Source: Butyrivibrio sp. (GTDB lineage: Bacteria > Bacillota > Clostridia > Lachnospirales > Lachnospiraceae). Taken from it: a DNA stretch of 34,105 nucleotides. Positions 1 to 7,424 of the stretch are shown here, one piece after another (position 1 is the first letter of the stretch; each line of letters opens with the position of its first letter). Under the pieces are notes generated by a model that saw only the letters and a list, made by a program, of their open reading frames with translations, was not told where the DNA came from and did no database searches. The stretch lies in contig JAMPEU010000029.1 of NCBI GenBank assembly GCA_023664865.1, positions 1 to 34,105 of the forward strand, in the 5' to 3' direction. Both the position numbers and the translations under genes were made by a program.

Positions 1-106
1 ACTGATAAAACTGCCATTGTCCATCTTCTTCATGTTGACCTGACATTTCAAATGGTGCAATCATATCCAGACAATGTTTAATTGATTTCTGCGCATACGT
101 TTCCAT
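1..106 (-). CDS. Partial CDS, N-terminal 35 residues of an unrecognised protein
   Basis: An open frame runs from an ATG at 104-106 off the left edge of the window. It is preceded by AAAGGAACAGGAAC, a usable ribosome binding site. The visible peptide starts METYAQKSIKHCLDMIAPFE and has no recognisable domain. A copy of a repeated extended -10 promoter motif lies about 35 nt upstream (131-165), which supports this being an expressed gene start. Function unknown; most of the gene lies outside the window. Confidence 0.6.
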   Translation of the reverse strand, partial: METYAQKSIKHCLDMIAPFEMSGQHEEDGQWQFYQ

Positions 107-130
107 GTTCCTGTTCCTTTGCCCGAAATA

Positions 131-165
131 TTGAATACAATTCTACCACAAGAATAATGATATTC
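131..165 (-). promoter_or_regulatory. Dispersed extended -10 promoter motif, copy 1
   Basis: On the minus strand this reads AATATC, a variable stretch, then TTGTGGTAGAATTGTATTCA. The -10 hexamer TAGAAT (140-145) is preceded by TG one base away, an extended -10. The same block recurs at 14626-14672, 15711-15755 and 18005-18050, each time upstream of a minus-strand gene. Here it sits between the stop of the GNAT gene and the partial gene at the edge. Confidence 0.6.
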
Positions 166-714
166 TCATGAAAGCGATTCATAAAAAGAATAATCCACCA
201 GACCGCTCATTCTATCTAACGCCCCTGCTTCCAGTTCCTTAACCATTAGGCATTCCGGGGATGGCAGCTTTATATTCGGTTCTGCTTCTATGCCAAAGAT
301 ATAGCTCGCCTGAAAGCCCCGCGGATTATAATTTTTCGGTTTTCCTTCCACAAGTATTGCCTTAAATCCTAAATCTCTCGCCTTTTTAAAACCATACTCT
401 AACAACTCTTTTGAGATGTGCTGTCTTTGCAGCTCTGTCTTAACAGCAACCGGCGACAACAACAAAATTTCGTCCTCGTATCGTCCCTCAATATGAAACC
501 GTGAAAACATGGCGTATCCGATGATTTCATCTTTCTCATCAACCATAATAAGCTCCAGCTTGGGCATATAGTATTTCTTTGCCCGAATTTCTTCAACTAA
601 CTGCCGTACAACCTTTCCTTCTTCCATACTATCAGATTCGGCAAAAACACCTTCAACCATATCAAGCGATGGAAGAAGATATTTATCTTCCATAGTTTTA
701 ATAATTCTGTCCAT
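166..714 (-). CDS. GNAT family N-acetyltransferase
   Basis: 182 residues. Central strands and helix (IIGYAMFSRFHIEG, then LLLSPVAVKTELQRQHISKE) match the GNAT acetyl-CoA fold: the LSPVAV strand is followed by a Q-R-x-x-I-x-K-E stretch that resembles the Q/R-x-x-G/A pyrophosphate-binding loop, with I in place of the usual G. The C-terminal half with a GF-A-Y segment fits small-molecule acetyltransferases of the YhbS type. The start is supported by GAGAGG about 8 nt upstream of ATG. The upstream region (737-778) carries a promoter and palindromic operator nearly the same as that of the Fic gene at 5098-6144, which suggests a shared regulator. Substrate unknown. Confidence 0.85.
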   Translation of the reverse strand: MDRIIKTMEDKYLLPSLDMVEGVFAESDSMEEGKVVRQLVEEIRAKKYYMPKLELIMVDEKDEIIGYAMFSRFHIEGRYEDEILLLSPVAVKTELQRQHISKELLEYGFKKARDLGFKAILVEGKPKNYNPRGFQASYIFGIEAEPNIKLPSPECLMVKELEAGALDRMSGLVDYSFYESLS

Positions 715-736
715 TCTAACACCTCTCCATTCACCG

Positions 737-778
737 TTTCTGCATATTATTATATATTGTTTATATACAGGAAATCAA
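737..778 (-). promoter_or_regulatory. Promoter with Fic-like palindromic operator, GNAT gene
   Basis: Minus strand: -35 TTGATT (773-778), 18-nt spacer, -10 TATAAT (749-754). Imperfect inverted arms TTTCCTGTATAT and ATATGCAGAAA overlap the promoter. The Fic promoter at 6158-6197 has the same -35, the same -10 and the same arms (TTTCTGCATATA / TATATGCAGAAA). Confidence 0.65.
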
Positions 779-817
779 TGAATGGTTTATATTTGTTTGT
801 CTTAATTGAATAAAGGC

Positions 818-846
818 TTTACACTTTTTATATAATCCGCTATAAT
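818..846 (+). promoter_or_regulatory. Sigma-A promoter of the 57-aa gene
   Basis: TTTACA (818-823), exactly 17 nt, then TATAAT (841-846). This is close to consensus, about 50 nt upstream of the ATG at 900. The -35 is inside the left arm of an inverted repeat whose partner overlaps the terminator at 1086-1131. Confidence 0.75.
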
Positions 847-899
847 AATTATAGCAACAAACATGATAGAATAGGCAATTATAAAAGGTGGTGAGAGTT

Positions 900-1073
900 A
901 TGCCAATGACCGAAAAAGAATACAACGGTAATCTTTTAGACCAGCTAACGTTGTTAGAAAGAATTGAAGAAGTTGCAATTGAAACAAAAGATGAAAAGGT
1001 TCTAAAAATAATTGAAAAGTTAAAAAAAGAAGTCAACCGCAAACTATATCAAAAACCGCCTTTGACTGATTAA
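900..1073 (+). CDS. Small charged helical protein, 57 aa, unknown function
   Basis: The preferred start is the ATG at 900, 5-6 nt after AAAGGTGGTGA; an in-frame GTG at 888 lies inside that ribosome binding site and is unlikely. The product starts MPMTEKEYNGNLLDQLTLLE and is rich in Glu, Lys and Leu. It probably forms one or two amphipathic helices (about residues 10-45) and has no membrane segment. It has its own near-consensus promoter (818-846) and a strong hairpin terminator just after the stop, so it is a complete single-gene unit. It is the only plus-strand gene in the first 14 kb. No family recognised. Confidence 0.65.
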   Translation: MPMTEKEYNGNLLDQLTLLERIEEVAIETKDEKVLKIIEKLKKEVNRKLYQKPPLTD

Positions 1074-1085
1074 TAACCTATATTA

Positions 1086-1131
1086 AAAAGGTGTAAAGTC
1101 TTTATTGAATTATTAAGGCTTTGCACCTTTT
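1086..1131. terminator. Bidirectional intrinsic terminator
   Basis: Arms AAAAGGTGTAAAGTCTT and AAGGCTTTGCACCTTTT pair over 17 bp with two G-U wobbles, with A-rich and T-rich flanks. It lies between the convergent stops at 1073 (+) and 1175 (-). The right arm also resembles the promoter region at 811-830. Confidence 0.75.
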
Positions 1132-1174
1132 AATTTAGTCATTAATACTTCCATATAATCTCATATGCTCCCCT

Positions 1175-1744
1175 CTAAATATCCGATTTCCCGTAATAAT
1201 CTCCGATTCTCCCCAGATATTCCCCGATAGAATGATAATTTCCGGAGTAAATTACCGGATCAAACAAAGTCAAGTCAATGCCGTTTGTATCTACGTCAAT
1301 CCGCTCGTCAACCTGTACGTTTTTTATTCTGGCAAAAAATGTATCCGATTCACCCGTAGCAACTGACGAGAGCACTTCACATTCACATACCCAGCGGCTC
1401 TCATCAAGCGTCGGGGCATCAACGCAGACCGCCCTGCCGTAAGTGTATGCCATCTTGTCCTTTGCCCCGTCAAATCCTGATGTCTGCCCGAAATAGTCCA
1501 TTAACGCAAGCATTCCCGTACTGACAAGATTAATGCTGAATTGCTTTGTTCTTTGTACGTTCTGCTTCGTTTTCTTAGTGCCGTACATACTAATAACAAT
1601 CAGATATTCTTCGCCCTGCTCACAAGTCTTGCTTACCCATGTAATCGGCGCAAAGTCCGGACTTTTATCTTCATTATAAGTACCGATAATAAATGCGGGC
1701 TGCACAATCATCTCATGCCGCGCCCCGATTGATTTTCTTTTCAC
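1175..1744 (-). CDS. Flavin reductase family protein (FMN split barrel)
   Basis: 189 residues. The order of blocks (AFIIGTYNEDKSPDFAPITW near the N terminus, FSINLVSTGMLALMDYFG in the middle, DPVIYSGNYHSIGEYLG at the end) is that of the flavin reductase-like FMN-binding proteins, which reduce or carry FMN using NAD(P)H or act as FMN-dependent oxidoreductases. Translation starts at GTG, which overlaps the stop of the upstream gene (GTGA), and is preceded by GAGGAGG. It is therefore translationally coupled to the XRE-PNPOx gene at 1741-2340. Exact substrate unknown. Confidence 0.85.
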   Translation of the reverse strand: MKRKSIGARHEMIVQPAFIIGTYNEDKSPDFAPITWVSKTCEQGEEYLIVISMYGTKKTKQNVQRTKQFSINLVSTGMLALMDYFGQTSGFDGAKDKMAYTYGRAVCVDAPTLDESRWVCECEVLSSVATGESDTFFARIKNVQVDERIDVDTNGIDLTLFDPVIYSGNYHSIGEYLGRIGDYYGKSDI

Positions 1745-2340
1745 TGAATTGACGCCTCCTCAATTATCACCTTAAAAATTGCGAGATACATCTCGTCTTT
1801 TCCAATGTATTCCTGCCTAATCATCGGATACAATTCTTCCATTTTCTCCCGTATCACCCCGGAACTGTCCCGCACTGCCCTGCCGTTTATCCTAATCCAT
1901 TTCCGTGTGTTGAGGTTGTAGCTTGCAATCTCAACAGATGGGTTCTGAAGCAGCTCGGAATAAACGTTTTTACGCTTATCAGTAGCCAGATACAACGCCT
2001 TGTCGTCCGCAAGCACGAATCCCATCGGTCTAAGCCTCGGTTTTTGGTCCACGACTGTTGCAAGGAAAAAATATGTACACTCGCGGATAAACTGAAAACA
2101 CCCCTGCGCAGATACTTCCGCCTCGTATTCTTGGGCTTTCAAGATATCGTCGTTTAGCAGAAAATCTATACTGCAATCCAAAAGCCTGCTAAGCTTAATC
2201 AATTTCTCCGTCTCCGGAAATGCTGCGTCCATCTCCCAGCGCGAAACCGACTGCCTTGATACATTGAGGCTCTCCGCCATCGCTTCCTGTGTTATTCCCT
2301 TTTCTTTTCGCAATACCGCTATTTTTTCTCCTGTTGTCAT
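1741..2340 (-). CDS. XRE regulator fused to pyridoxamine 5'-phosphate oxidase-like domain
   Basis: 199 residues from the chosen ATG at 2338-2340, which follows AGAGGG; the longer in-frame start at 2400 has no comparable site. Residues about 3-60 form an XRE helix-turn-helix (KIAVLRKEKGITQEAMAESL, SRQSVSRWE). The remainder is a PNPOx-like FMN split barrel (FFLATVVDQKPRLRPMGFVL, then KWIRINGRAV). Such fusions are usually redox or flavin-responsive regulators; that role is inferred here. It is coupled to the flavin reductase downstream by a GTGA overlap and follows an ABC exporter operon. Confidence 0.85.
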   Translation of the reverse strand: MTTGEKIAVLRKEKGITQEAMAESLNVSRQSVSRWEMDAAFPETEKLIKLSRLLDCSIDFLLNDDILKAQEYEAEVSAQGCFQFIRECTYFFLATVVDQKPRLRPMGFVLADDKALYLATDKRKNVYSELLQNPSVEIASYNLNTRKWIRINGRAVRDSSGVIREKMEELYPMIRQEYIGKDEMYLAIFKVIIEEASIQ

Positions 2341-2396
2341 GCAGTTCCCTCTGTTCCTAGCTATACATTCGCAAACCTGCCAAGCAGTTACTATTT

Positions 2397-3236
2397 TCAC
2401 ATTATTTTACTACAACCTTCGCCGTCTGTGAATATGTTTTTCTCATAGATGCTCCTTACCATATCCTCAATATCAGACACCCCAGCCCTTGTATACTGCT
2501 GCTTAAACTGCTCAATAGAGCCGTCAAAGATAATGCGGCCTTTTGCAAGCACAATAATTCTTTGACATACACAATCCAAATCTTTCGTATCGTGAGACGT
2601 CAGTATTGCCGTCGTGCCTTCAAGACGGTTCCTTTCCTTGATAAATTCCCTAATCTGCTGTTTCGCCATCACGTCAAGCCCTATGGTTGGCTCGTCCAGA
2701 TACAGAACCGGCGGCTCGTGCAATAGTGATAACGCCACTTCCGCCTTCATTCTCTGCCCTAAACTTAACTGCCTTACCGGCGTATGGTAAAAATCCTGCA
2801 TATGCAGCATCTCCACAAATCTGTCAACATTTTTCCGAAACACTTGTGAATCAATTTGATAGATTTCCTTATACAATTCAAAACTGTCCATCATGGGAAG
2901 ATGCCAGTTAAGCCGCGACCTCTGCCCGAATACCACGCCGATATTCGCCGCATTCTTCTCCCTCTCACGATACGGACATAAACCGGCAACCGTAATGCTG
3001 CCTTCCGTTGGGAAAAGAATACCTGACATCATCTTGATAGTAGACGACTTTCCTGCGCCATTTTCCCCGATAAATCCAATAAGCTCCCCTTTTTCAATCT
3101 TGAAAGAAATATCCGTTACGGCTCTGACTTTCTTTTTATCCGGACAGAAAATATTTTTCAGCACATTTTTAACTCCCGGACGCGGCGTAATCACATCATA
3201 TTCCTTTGAAACATGCGATACTTCTATCAATGACAT
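2397..3236 (-). CDS. ABC-2 type transporter, ATP-binding protein
   Basis: 279 residues. Walker A GENGAGKSS, signature LSLGQRMK, Walker B VLYLDEPT and the switch histidine in LTSHDTKD are all present, so the ATPase should be active. An N-terminal extension with KNVLKNIFCPDKKKVRAV before the first core strand is typical of the subgroup that pairs with two ABC2_membrane_6/DUF990-like permeases, and two such genes lie directly upstream. The substrate is unknown. The start follows ATGGGG. A 107-nt gap with hairpin structure separates it from the upstream permease. Confidence 0.9.
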   Translation of the reverse strand: MSLIEVSHVSKEYDVITPRPGVKNVLKNIFCPDKKKVRAVTDISFKIEKGELIGFIGENGAGKSSTIKMMSGILFPTEGSITVAGLCPYREREKNAANIGVVFGQRSRLNWHLPMMDSFELYKEIYQIDSQVFRKNVDRFVEMLHMQDFYHTPVRQLSLGQRMKAEVALSLLHEPPVLYLDEPTIGLDVMAKQQIREFIKERNRLEGTTAILTSHDTKDLDCVCQRIIVLAKGRIIFDGSIEQFKQQYTRAGVSDIEDMVRSIYEKNIFTDGEGCSKIM

Positions 3237-3345
3237 AAAACCCCATTCTTACTCAACCTGCGAGTTTGGGCAGCACAATATGCGCTTAAGCACCAAACTA
3301 TTGCGTAACACATGTAAATATGTGGAAAAATTTATTTTTCACACT
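3237..3345 (-). other. Intergenic spacer inside the ABC operon with nested hairpins and a repeated AT palindrome
   Basis: Two structures are visible. At 3319-3345 the palindrome TGTGGAAAAATTTATTTTTC is a near copy of one at 14578-14603. Closer to the ATPase gene, AGTTTGG and CCAAACT enclose AGCGCA / TGTGCT, a nested stem. These may tune expression of the ATPase relative to the permeases; this is inference. Confidence 0.45.
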
Positions 3346-4159
3346 ATGAACCGCTGCTCTTATAGCATTTTGTGCTTTGGTGAAAAAAGAAACACGCAAC
3401 TGCAAAAAACAACGCCGCCACAATCGGTCCTAACCCTGCCGCCTGCGAGAATACAGCGCCGTCATTTTTTCCCAAAAGCTCCCTTATCGGATAATAGTTG
3501 ACAAACCCATATGGTACAAGCGTCGTGACTATTACCTGTATGATTTTCGGAAAAATCGAAACAGGATAGTAAGATACTTCCCTGAAAAAATACATAACCT
3601 GAAACAAAACGTCTATTTTCGCTACAAGAAACGCCGAACCACTCACAATCAGAAACAGTCCGCCATAAATCAGACTGCCGGATAACAAAATTCCTGCCGA
3701 TTTCCACAAAAAATGTACTGTTACCTGAATCTGAAGCGTTTTCAGACAAAATGCCATGACAATAACCGAAAGCGCCATATGCGCAATATAATTACAGATA
3801 AAGCTGCTGCTCACCAAATAAGGCAGCACCTTTACAGGCTTAACCAGAACATCGTCAAAAGTCCCTCTCAGAATTTGCTCAGGAAGTAAATTCATAATAT
3901 TAAAAAAGAATGTACCCGCTATCCCATATGCAAATAAGCTGAATGCGTAAAGCAGCATCACCTCATACGCACTCCAACCGTTCATATCTTCAAAAGCAGA
4001 AATCATAACCCACATGAGCAGAAATGCCACGGAATAATCCATTGCCTGAGAAATACAGTTGATTAGAAAAGATAAACGGTAAGCCATCATTCCTTTTATC
4101 GCCTTTTGGGTAAAAAAATATGTCAGCCGCAGATACCTGTACAATCCCTTTACTGCCAC
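3344..4159 (-). CDS. ABC-2 family permease (DUF990/ABC2_membrane_6-like), second subunit
   Basis: 271 residues with about six hydrophobic segments (for example YRLSFLINCISQAMDYSVAF, then VMLLYAFSLFAYGIAGTFFF, and near the C terminus PIVAALFFAVACFFF). The phrase ILRGTFDDVLVKPVKVLPYL is characteristic of this permease family. Translation starts at GTG 4159, preceded by GGGAGGGTGA, which also contains the stop of the upstream permease gene, so the two are coupled. It forms a heteromeric exporter with 4164-4958 and the ATPase at 2397-3236. Confidence 0.85.
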   Translation of the reverse strand: MAVKGLYRYLRLTYFFTQKAIKGMMAYRLSFLINCISQAMDYSVAFLLMWVMISAFEDMNGWSAYEVMLLYAFSLFAYGIAGTFFFNIMNLLPEQILRGTFDDVLVKPVKVLPYLVSSSFICNYIAHMALSVIVMAFCLKTLQIQVTVHFLWKSAGILLSGSLIYGGLFLIVSGSAFLVAKIDVLFQVMYFFREVSYYPVSIFPKIIQVIVTTLVPYGFVNYYPIRELLGKNDGAVFSQAAGLGPIVAALFFAVACFFFHQSTKCYKSSGS

Positions 4160-4163
4160 AGCT

Positions 4164-4958
4164 TCACCCTCCCTGTATCATAATTTTACACCGCCCGCGA
4201 TTCCAGACAAAAGTTACCGCACAAAACAGAAACACGCTCCACATAAGCTGTATAAAAAGAACCGCTGCCGACTCCTCAAGGCTTTTGCCATTCACAAAAA
4301 TTGCCGTCGGTTCAAAGACTATGTATCGAAATGGCAGAATATCTGACAGGGCTTTAAGGCTATTTGGGAAAAACCATATCGGCACGAATGCCCCTGAAAA
4401 CAAACTAAAAAGAACGCTGTTGATATTGTCCAAAAAGAACGAATTGCGCAGCCATATCACACTTAAGCCAAACAAGAAATTATATAAAAAATTAATCACA
4501 ATACCCATACATACAGAGCACAGATACAAAAGCAGATTTTCCGGTTTAATCTCAAGATTAAGCCCAAAAACAAACATTGCTGCTGCCACAGAGGGCGCCG
4601 TCCTGTAAACCGTGTTAAAAAGGCTGTGTGCCACAGACTGAATGAACATATACGTTTTCAAGCCCATCGGCAAAAGAAGCGTCGAGGAAATAGTTCCATC
4701 CAGCACAGCGTTATTTAAGTCCTTCATCACTGTGGTTTTGGTGACTCCCTCTGTAAATCCTGCGATAATGCTATAAATAATCATGCTTTCCAGCGCAACG
4801 CCGCCTACTGACTCCCCACTCGCACCATACAAGCCTTTCCACAGCCACACTTTCAGGACTATATAGAAAAAGGCATATATTGAACCCGCTATATAATCGA
4901 ATCGAAACATGGATTTTTCTTTAAATGAAATCGTCAGAATTTTCCTGCATAGCCGCAT
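4164..4958 (-). CDS. ABC-2 family permease, first subunit
   Basis: 264 residues, about six membrane segments. Cytoplasmic stretches TVMKDLNNAVLDGTISSTLL and SFKEKSMFRFDYIAG resemble the partner permease, as expected for paralogous subunits of one transporter. It is the first gene of the three-gene operon; the start ATG follows AGGGGGATATCT. A weak promoter (TTTACC, 16 nt, TAAAAT on the minus strand near 5000) may drive the operon. Confidence 0.85.
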   Translation of the reverse strand: MRLCRKILTISFKEKSMFRFDYIAGSIYAFFYIVLKVWLWKGLYGASGESVGGVALESMIIYSIIAGFTEGVTKTTVMKDLNNAVLDGTISSTLLLPMGLKTYMFIQSVAHSLFNTVYRTAPSVAAAMFVFGLNLEIKPENLLLYLCSVCMGIVINFLYNFLFGLSVIWLRNSFFLDNINSVLFSLFSGAFVPIWFFPNSLKALSDILPFRYIVFEPTAIFVNGKSLEESAAVLFIQLMWSVFLFCAVTFVWNRGRCKIMIQGG

Positions 4959-5097
4959 AGATATCCCCCTGTCCTTTATAGAAATATTTTAATCTCTATA
5001 AAACATGGGTAAAAGGGCTTTAGAGTTGCATTATGTAACGTTTGACGTGCGGAAAATATAATTTGAATTACAAAATGCCGGCATTACTATTTTGCAT

Positions 5098-6144
5098 CTA
5101 TGCTTTAATATACCTTGCCGCCCTTGATGCGCCAATCCGCTTGATAGAGCCGCTTTTAACCATTGCGCCTAATACCGCTTCAACAGTTGTCGGGCTGACA
5201 TCCGGATGAATCCCGCAGATTTCCGCTTTGGATATCGGAGTCAGGCTGTTTAGTACGGTTGCCTCAATGCGAGCCTTCTTCGTAATCTTCTTCCCATGAA
5301 CTACCGCGAACCGCTTATCCAGTTCTTTGTAACACATATACAGCATAGAAAGAAAGTTTTCCATGAACGGAAAATAATCATTATTACCAATTTCCCAATC
5401 AATAGATGATTGTTTTAGCGCCTCGTAATAATACGGCTTATAGTTATTAATCTGCTCTTCAAAAGATACATACTTACCGGCATCATATCCATTTTTATAA
5501 AGCAGTAAAAGGGATAGCAGGCGGGACATTCTGCCGTTGCCGTCCCGAAATGGGTGGATGCAGAGAAAGTCCAGTATCACACATGGAACAAGAAGAAGCT
5601 GATTTATATTCGCATCATCCCTAGCCGCAAGGTACGCAAGTTCCAACTGCTCCATTGCTTCCTGCGTCTTGCTGGCAGGTGTCGGGCGAAAACGTACACG
5701 ACGTTTTCCGTCTGCGCCCACTTCCAAAATCACATTGTCATCTGTCTTATATTGACCGCCAAACTCATAACCGGCGACAGACAGCATCATCGCATGCAAA
5801 CGCAGAATATCCCGCTGTCTGAAGTCAATGTCTAAAAACCCCGAATGGATTTCATTCAATGCATCTCTGTATCCCGCAATTTCTGCTTCATTATGATTTA
5901 GCGGCGCACTGTTTTGGTTGACGATTGCTGCAATACGCTCATTGCTGGTGACAATTCCCTCGATAGCATTAGAACTCTTAACCGACTGTACTTTTGCCAC
6001 AGCTTCAAGTTCTGTAAAAATCTGCATATATTCTTCCTTGCGGACACCAGCCATTGTTTTTAGTGATGCAATATTAGATGTCAGGTTGATTAGTTTGGCA
6101 GGAAGCAAACCATTATTCAAAAAAGAGTAGTCAAATCTTCTCAT
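5098..6144 (-). CDS. Fic family protein (class II, N-terminal inhibitory motif) with C-terminal winged helix
   Basis: 348 residues. The canonical catalytic loop HPFRDGNGR begins at His197, so nucleotidyl (usually AMP) transfer to target hydroxyls is expected. The auto-inhibitory S-N-A-I-E-G motif (Ser58 to Gly63) is near the N terminus, which makes this a class II Fic protein whose glutamate blocks ATP gamma-phosphate binding. A C-terminal winged-helix-like region (about 285-345) is usual for this group and could bind DNA, consistent with the palindromes over its promoter. The start follows GGAGG. No dedicated antitoxin gene is adjacent. Target unknown. Confidence 0.92.
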   Translation of the reverse strand: MRRFDYSFLNNGLLPAKLINLTSNIASLKTMAGVRKEEYMQIFTELEAVAKVQSVKSSNAIEGIVTSNERIAAIVNQNSAPLNHNEAEIAGYRDALNEIHSGFLDIDFRQRDILRLHAMMLSVAGYEFGGQYKTDDNVILEVGADGKRRVRFRPTPASKTQEAMEQLELAYLAARDDANINQLLLVPCVILDFLCIHPFRDGNGRMSRLLSLLLLYKNGYDAGKYVSFEEQINNYKPYYYEALKQSSIDWEIGNNDYFPFMENFLSMLYMCYKELDKRFAVVHGKKITKKARIEATVLNSLTPISKAEICGIHPDVSPTTVEAVLGAMVKSGSIKRIGASRAARYIKA

Positions 6145-6157
6145 ATAAGAGCCTCCA

Positions 6158-6197
6158 TTTCTGCATATATTATATATTTTTATATGCAGAAAATCAA
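6158..6197 (-). promoter_or_regulatory. Fic promoter with palindromic operator overlapping it
   Basis: Minus strand: -35 TTGATT (6192-6197), 17-nt spacer, -10 TATAAT (6169-6174). Perfect arms TTTCTGCATATA and TATATGCAGAAA (6158-6192) enclose the -10, so a bound dimer would block RNA polymerase. The same arrangement is found at 737-778. Confidence 0.75.
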
Positions 6198-6211
6198 GAA
6201 TTGGTTTGAAT

Positions 6212-6247
6212 TTTCTGCATATAATTTTAATATTTTATATGCAGAAA
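6212..6247. promoter_or_regulatory. Second upstream copy of the Fic operator palindrome
   Basis: Arms TTTCTGCATATA and TATATGCAGAAA recur 54 bp upstream of the first operator (about five helical turns), consistent with cooperative or looping repression. It lies between the Fic promoter and the stop of the next upstream gene (6259). Confidence 0.65.
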
Positions 6248-6258
6248 TATTATTACTA

Positions 6259-7263
6259 TCAATCCCTTCTCAGCTTTTCTATATTTTCCTTATGTTCCGC
6301 AATTTGTACTGATAAGGATTTAAGGTTAAATTTTTTTACCAGAGACATTGCTATTGTATTTGCGGAATTGATAAAGTATTTCCAAATGCCTTTGACGGCA
6401 ATTAGGAGCAATAATATACCGAATGCCTTTACTTCATACAGATAAGCGCTATATATTATGTAAACTCCTACCAATAACAGCATTAAGCATAATATAGCAT
6501 TTCTTTTGATAGAATGAAGCCTCCGTTCCAATGTCTTTAACTGCATTTGTTCTGCCTGTAATCCGTAGTCCCCATTGTATATCCTGCTTGATTTATTCCC
6601 GCGAGCAACGAGCCAAGGTGACTGCTTGCAGGCATTTGGCGACTGCCGCGAGGGTCTTGTCTTATCCGTTTCTTCCATTACAATATTTTTGATACCGCCG
6701 GCGCTGAAGAACAATAGAACAGCCACGACTATTAAAAGAACTCCAATATATATAATCCGTTTATTTCTTTCGGGATTTATCTCTTTTATCACATAGGAAA
6801 CTATCAAGTCTTCTGTATGAAAACCATCTATCGAAGCATGCCACTCCAAGTTTAAATCAAGCTGCGGGACAATAATTTCGCCTGTAAAATAGGCATTTTC
6901 ACCATGTCCGTTTTCAAAAGCCTCCAGCCTGTCTAATAAAGATTTGCTGTACGCCATAATACATATGTATGAATTTTGTCCAATGGGAATTGTATAGATA
7001 TCATATGCTTTTCCTGAGGTTAAGAAAGTTACGCTAACGCCGGAGAACTTATTGCTCCCATATAGATTTTTCCCAACATAACTGTCAATGTTGCCGGTTA
7101 CATAGGCGCCATCTTTAAGTTCGCTCTCCTCTAAAGTATTCAGATTAAGCGCATGGTTATATTTATAAGTTGAGTGGATACCATTAAATAAAATTATCAA
7201 TCCGACAATAAAAATTATAGCCGTCAGGATTTCTCTTTTAGTAATGAATACATGATATTTCAT
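6259..7263 (-). CDS. Unknown integral membrane protein, about four membrane segments
   Basis: 334 residues. Hydrophobic segments at about 12-29, 172-190 and two near 255-300. Between the first two is a soluble, beta-rich region (about 30-170), probably extracytoplasmic. The C-terminal tail is a charged helix. ATG follows AGAGGTGA. It is the second gene of a two-gene unit: its ATG overlaps by 4 nt the stop of a 33-aa membrane peptide (7260-7361). Residues about 203-223 are encoded by a GC-rich, partly palindromic stretch unlike the rest of the gene. No family recognised with confidence. Confidence 0.7.
   Translation of the reverse strand: MKYHVFITKREILTAIIFIVGLIILFNGIHSTYKYNHALNLNTLEESELKDGAYVTGNIDSYVGKNLYGSNKFSGVSVTFLTSGKAYDIYTIPIGQNSYICIMAYSKSLLDRLEAFENGHGENAYFTGEIIVPQLDLNLEWHASIDGFHTEDLIVSYVIKEINPERNKRIIYIGVLLIVVAVLLFFSAGGIKNIVMEETDKTRPSRQSPNACKQSPWLVARGNKSSRIYNGDYGLQAEQMQLKTLERRLHSIKRNAILCLMLLLVGVYIIYSAYLYEVKAFGILLLLIAVKGIWKYFINSANTIAMSLVKKFNLKSLSVQIAEHKENIEKLRRD
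6598..6654. repeat. GC-rich imperfect palindrome inserted in frame in a coding region
   Basis: CCCGCGAGCAACGAGCCAA at one end and TTGGCGACTGCCGCGAGGG at the other are partly inverted copies, agreeing at 11 of 19 positions. The surrounding gene is AT-rich. The stretch encodes a polar segment (RPSRQSPNACKQSPW) in a cytoplasmic loop between membrane segments. It looks like an in-frame insertion of a REP-like element. Confidence 0.4.
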
Positions 7264-7361
7264 AGTTCACCTCTTTTATTAGAAAGCCACACCAGTAACC
7301 AAAGCCCACCAATCACACAATTCCAGACAAAAAACAACTTGCTGCTCGTTTCTTTTTTCAT
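7260..7361 (-). CDS. 33-aa single-span membrane peptide, translationally coupled
   Basis: A short open frame, ATG at 7359-7361, with N-terminal Lys/Glu residues, a hydrophobic core FFVWNCVIGGLWLLVWL and a basic tail SNKRGEL. Its stop overlaps the ATG of the 334-aa membrane protein in an ATGA, the usual sign of translational coupling. GGACGGG about 9 nt upstream is a modest ribosome binding site; an in-frame ATG at 7379 is possible but would be almost leaderless. An extended -10 (TGTTATAAT on the minus strand, around 7391-7399) lies just upstream. Partner or regulatory peptide of the downstream protein is a reasonable guess. Confidence 0.55.
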   Translation of the reverse strand: MKKETSSKLFFVWNCVIGGLWLLVWLSNKRGEL

Positions 7362-7424
7362 TGTATCATGCCCGTCCATATATTTCCAATTATAACATCA
7401 AAATGACAATTTTAATGTAACAGT

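Noticed and set aside
2893-3501. Open 202-codon plus-strand frame opposite the ABC ATPase and permease
   Set aside because: It lies on the complement of well-recognised genes, has no ribosome binding site and shows no domain.
4120-4608. Open 162-codon plus-strand frame opposite the permease genes
   Set aside because: Shadow frame; low-quality composition and no start signal.
5098-6144. Fic gene considered as toxin of a FicTA pair
   Set aside because: It carries its own inhibitory motif, and no small antitoxin gene is adjacent.
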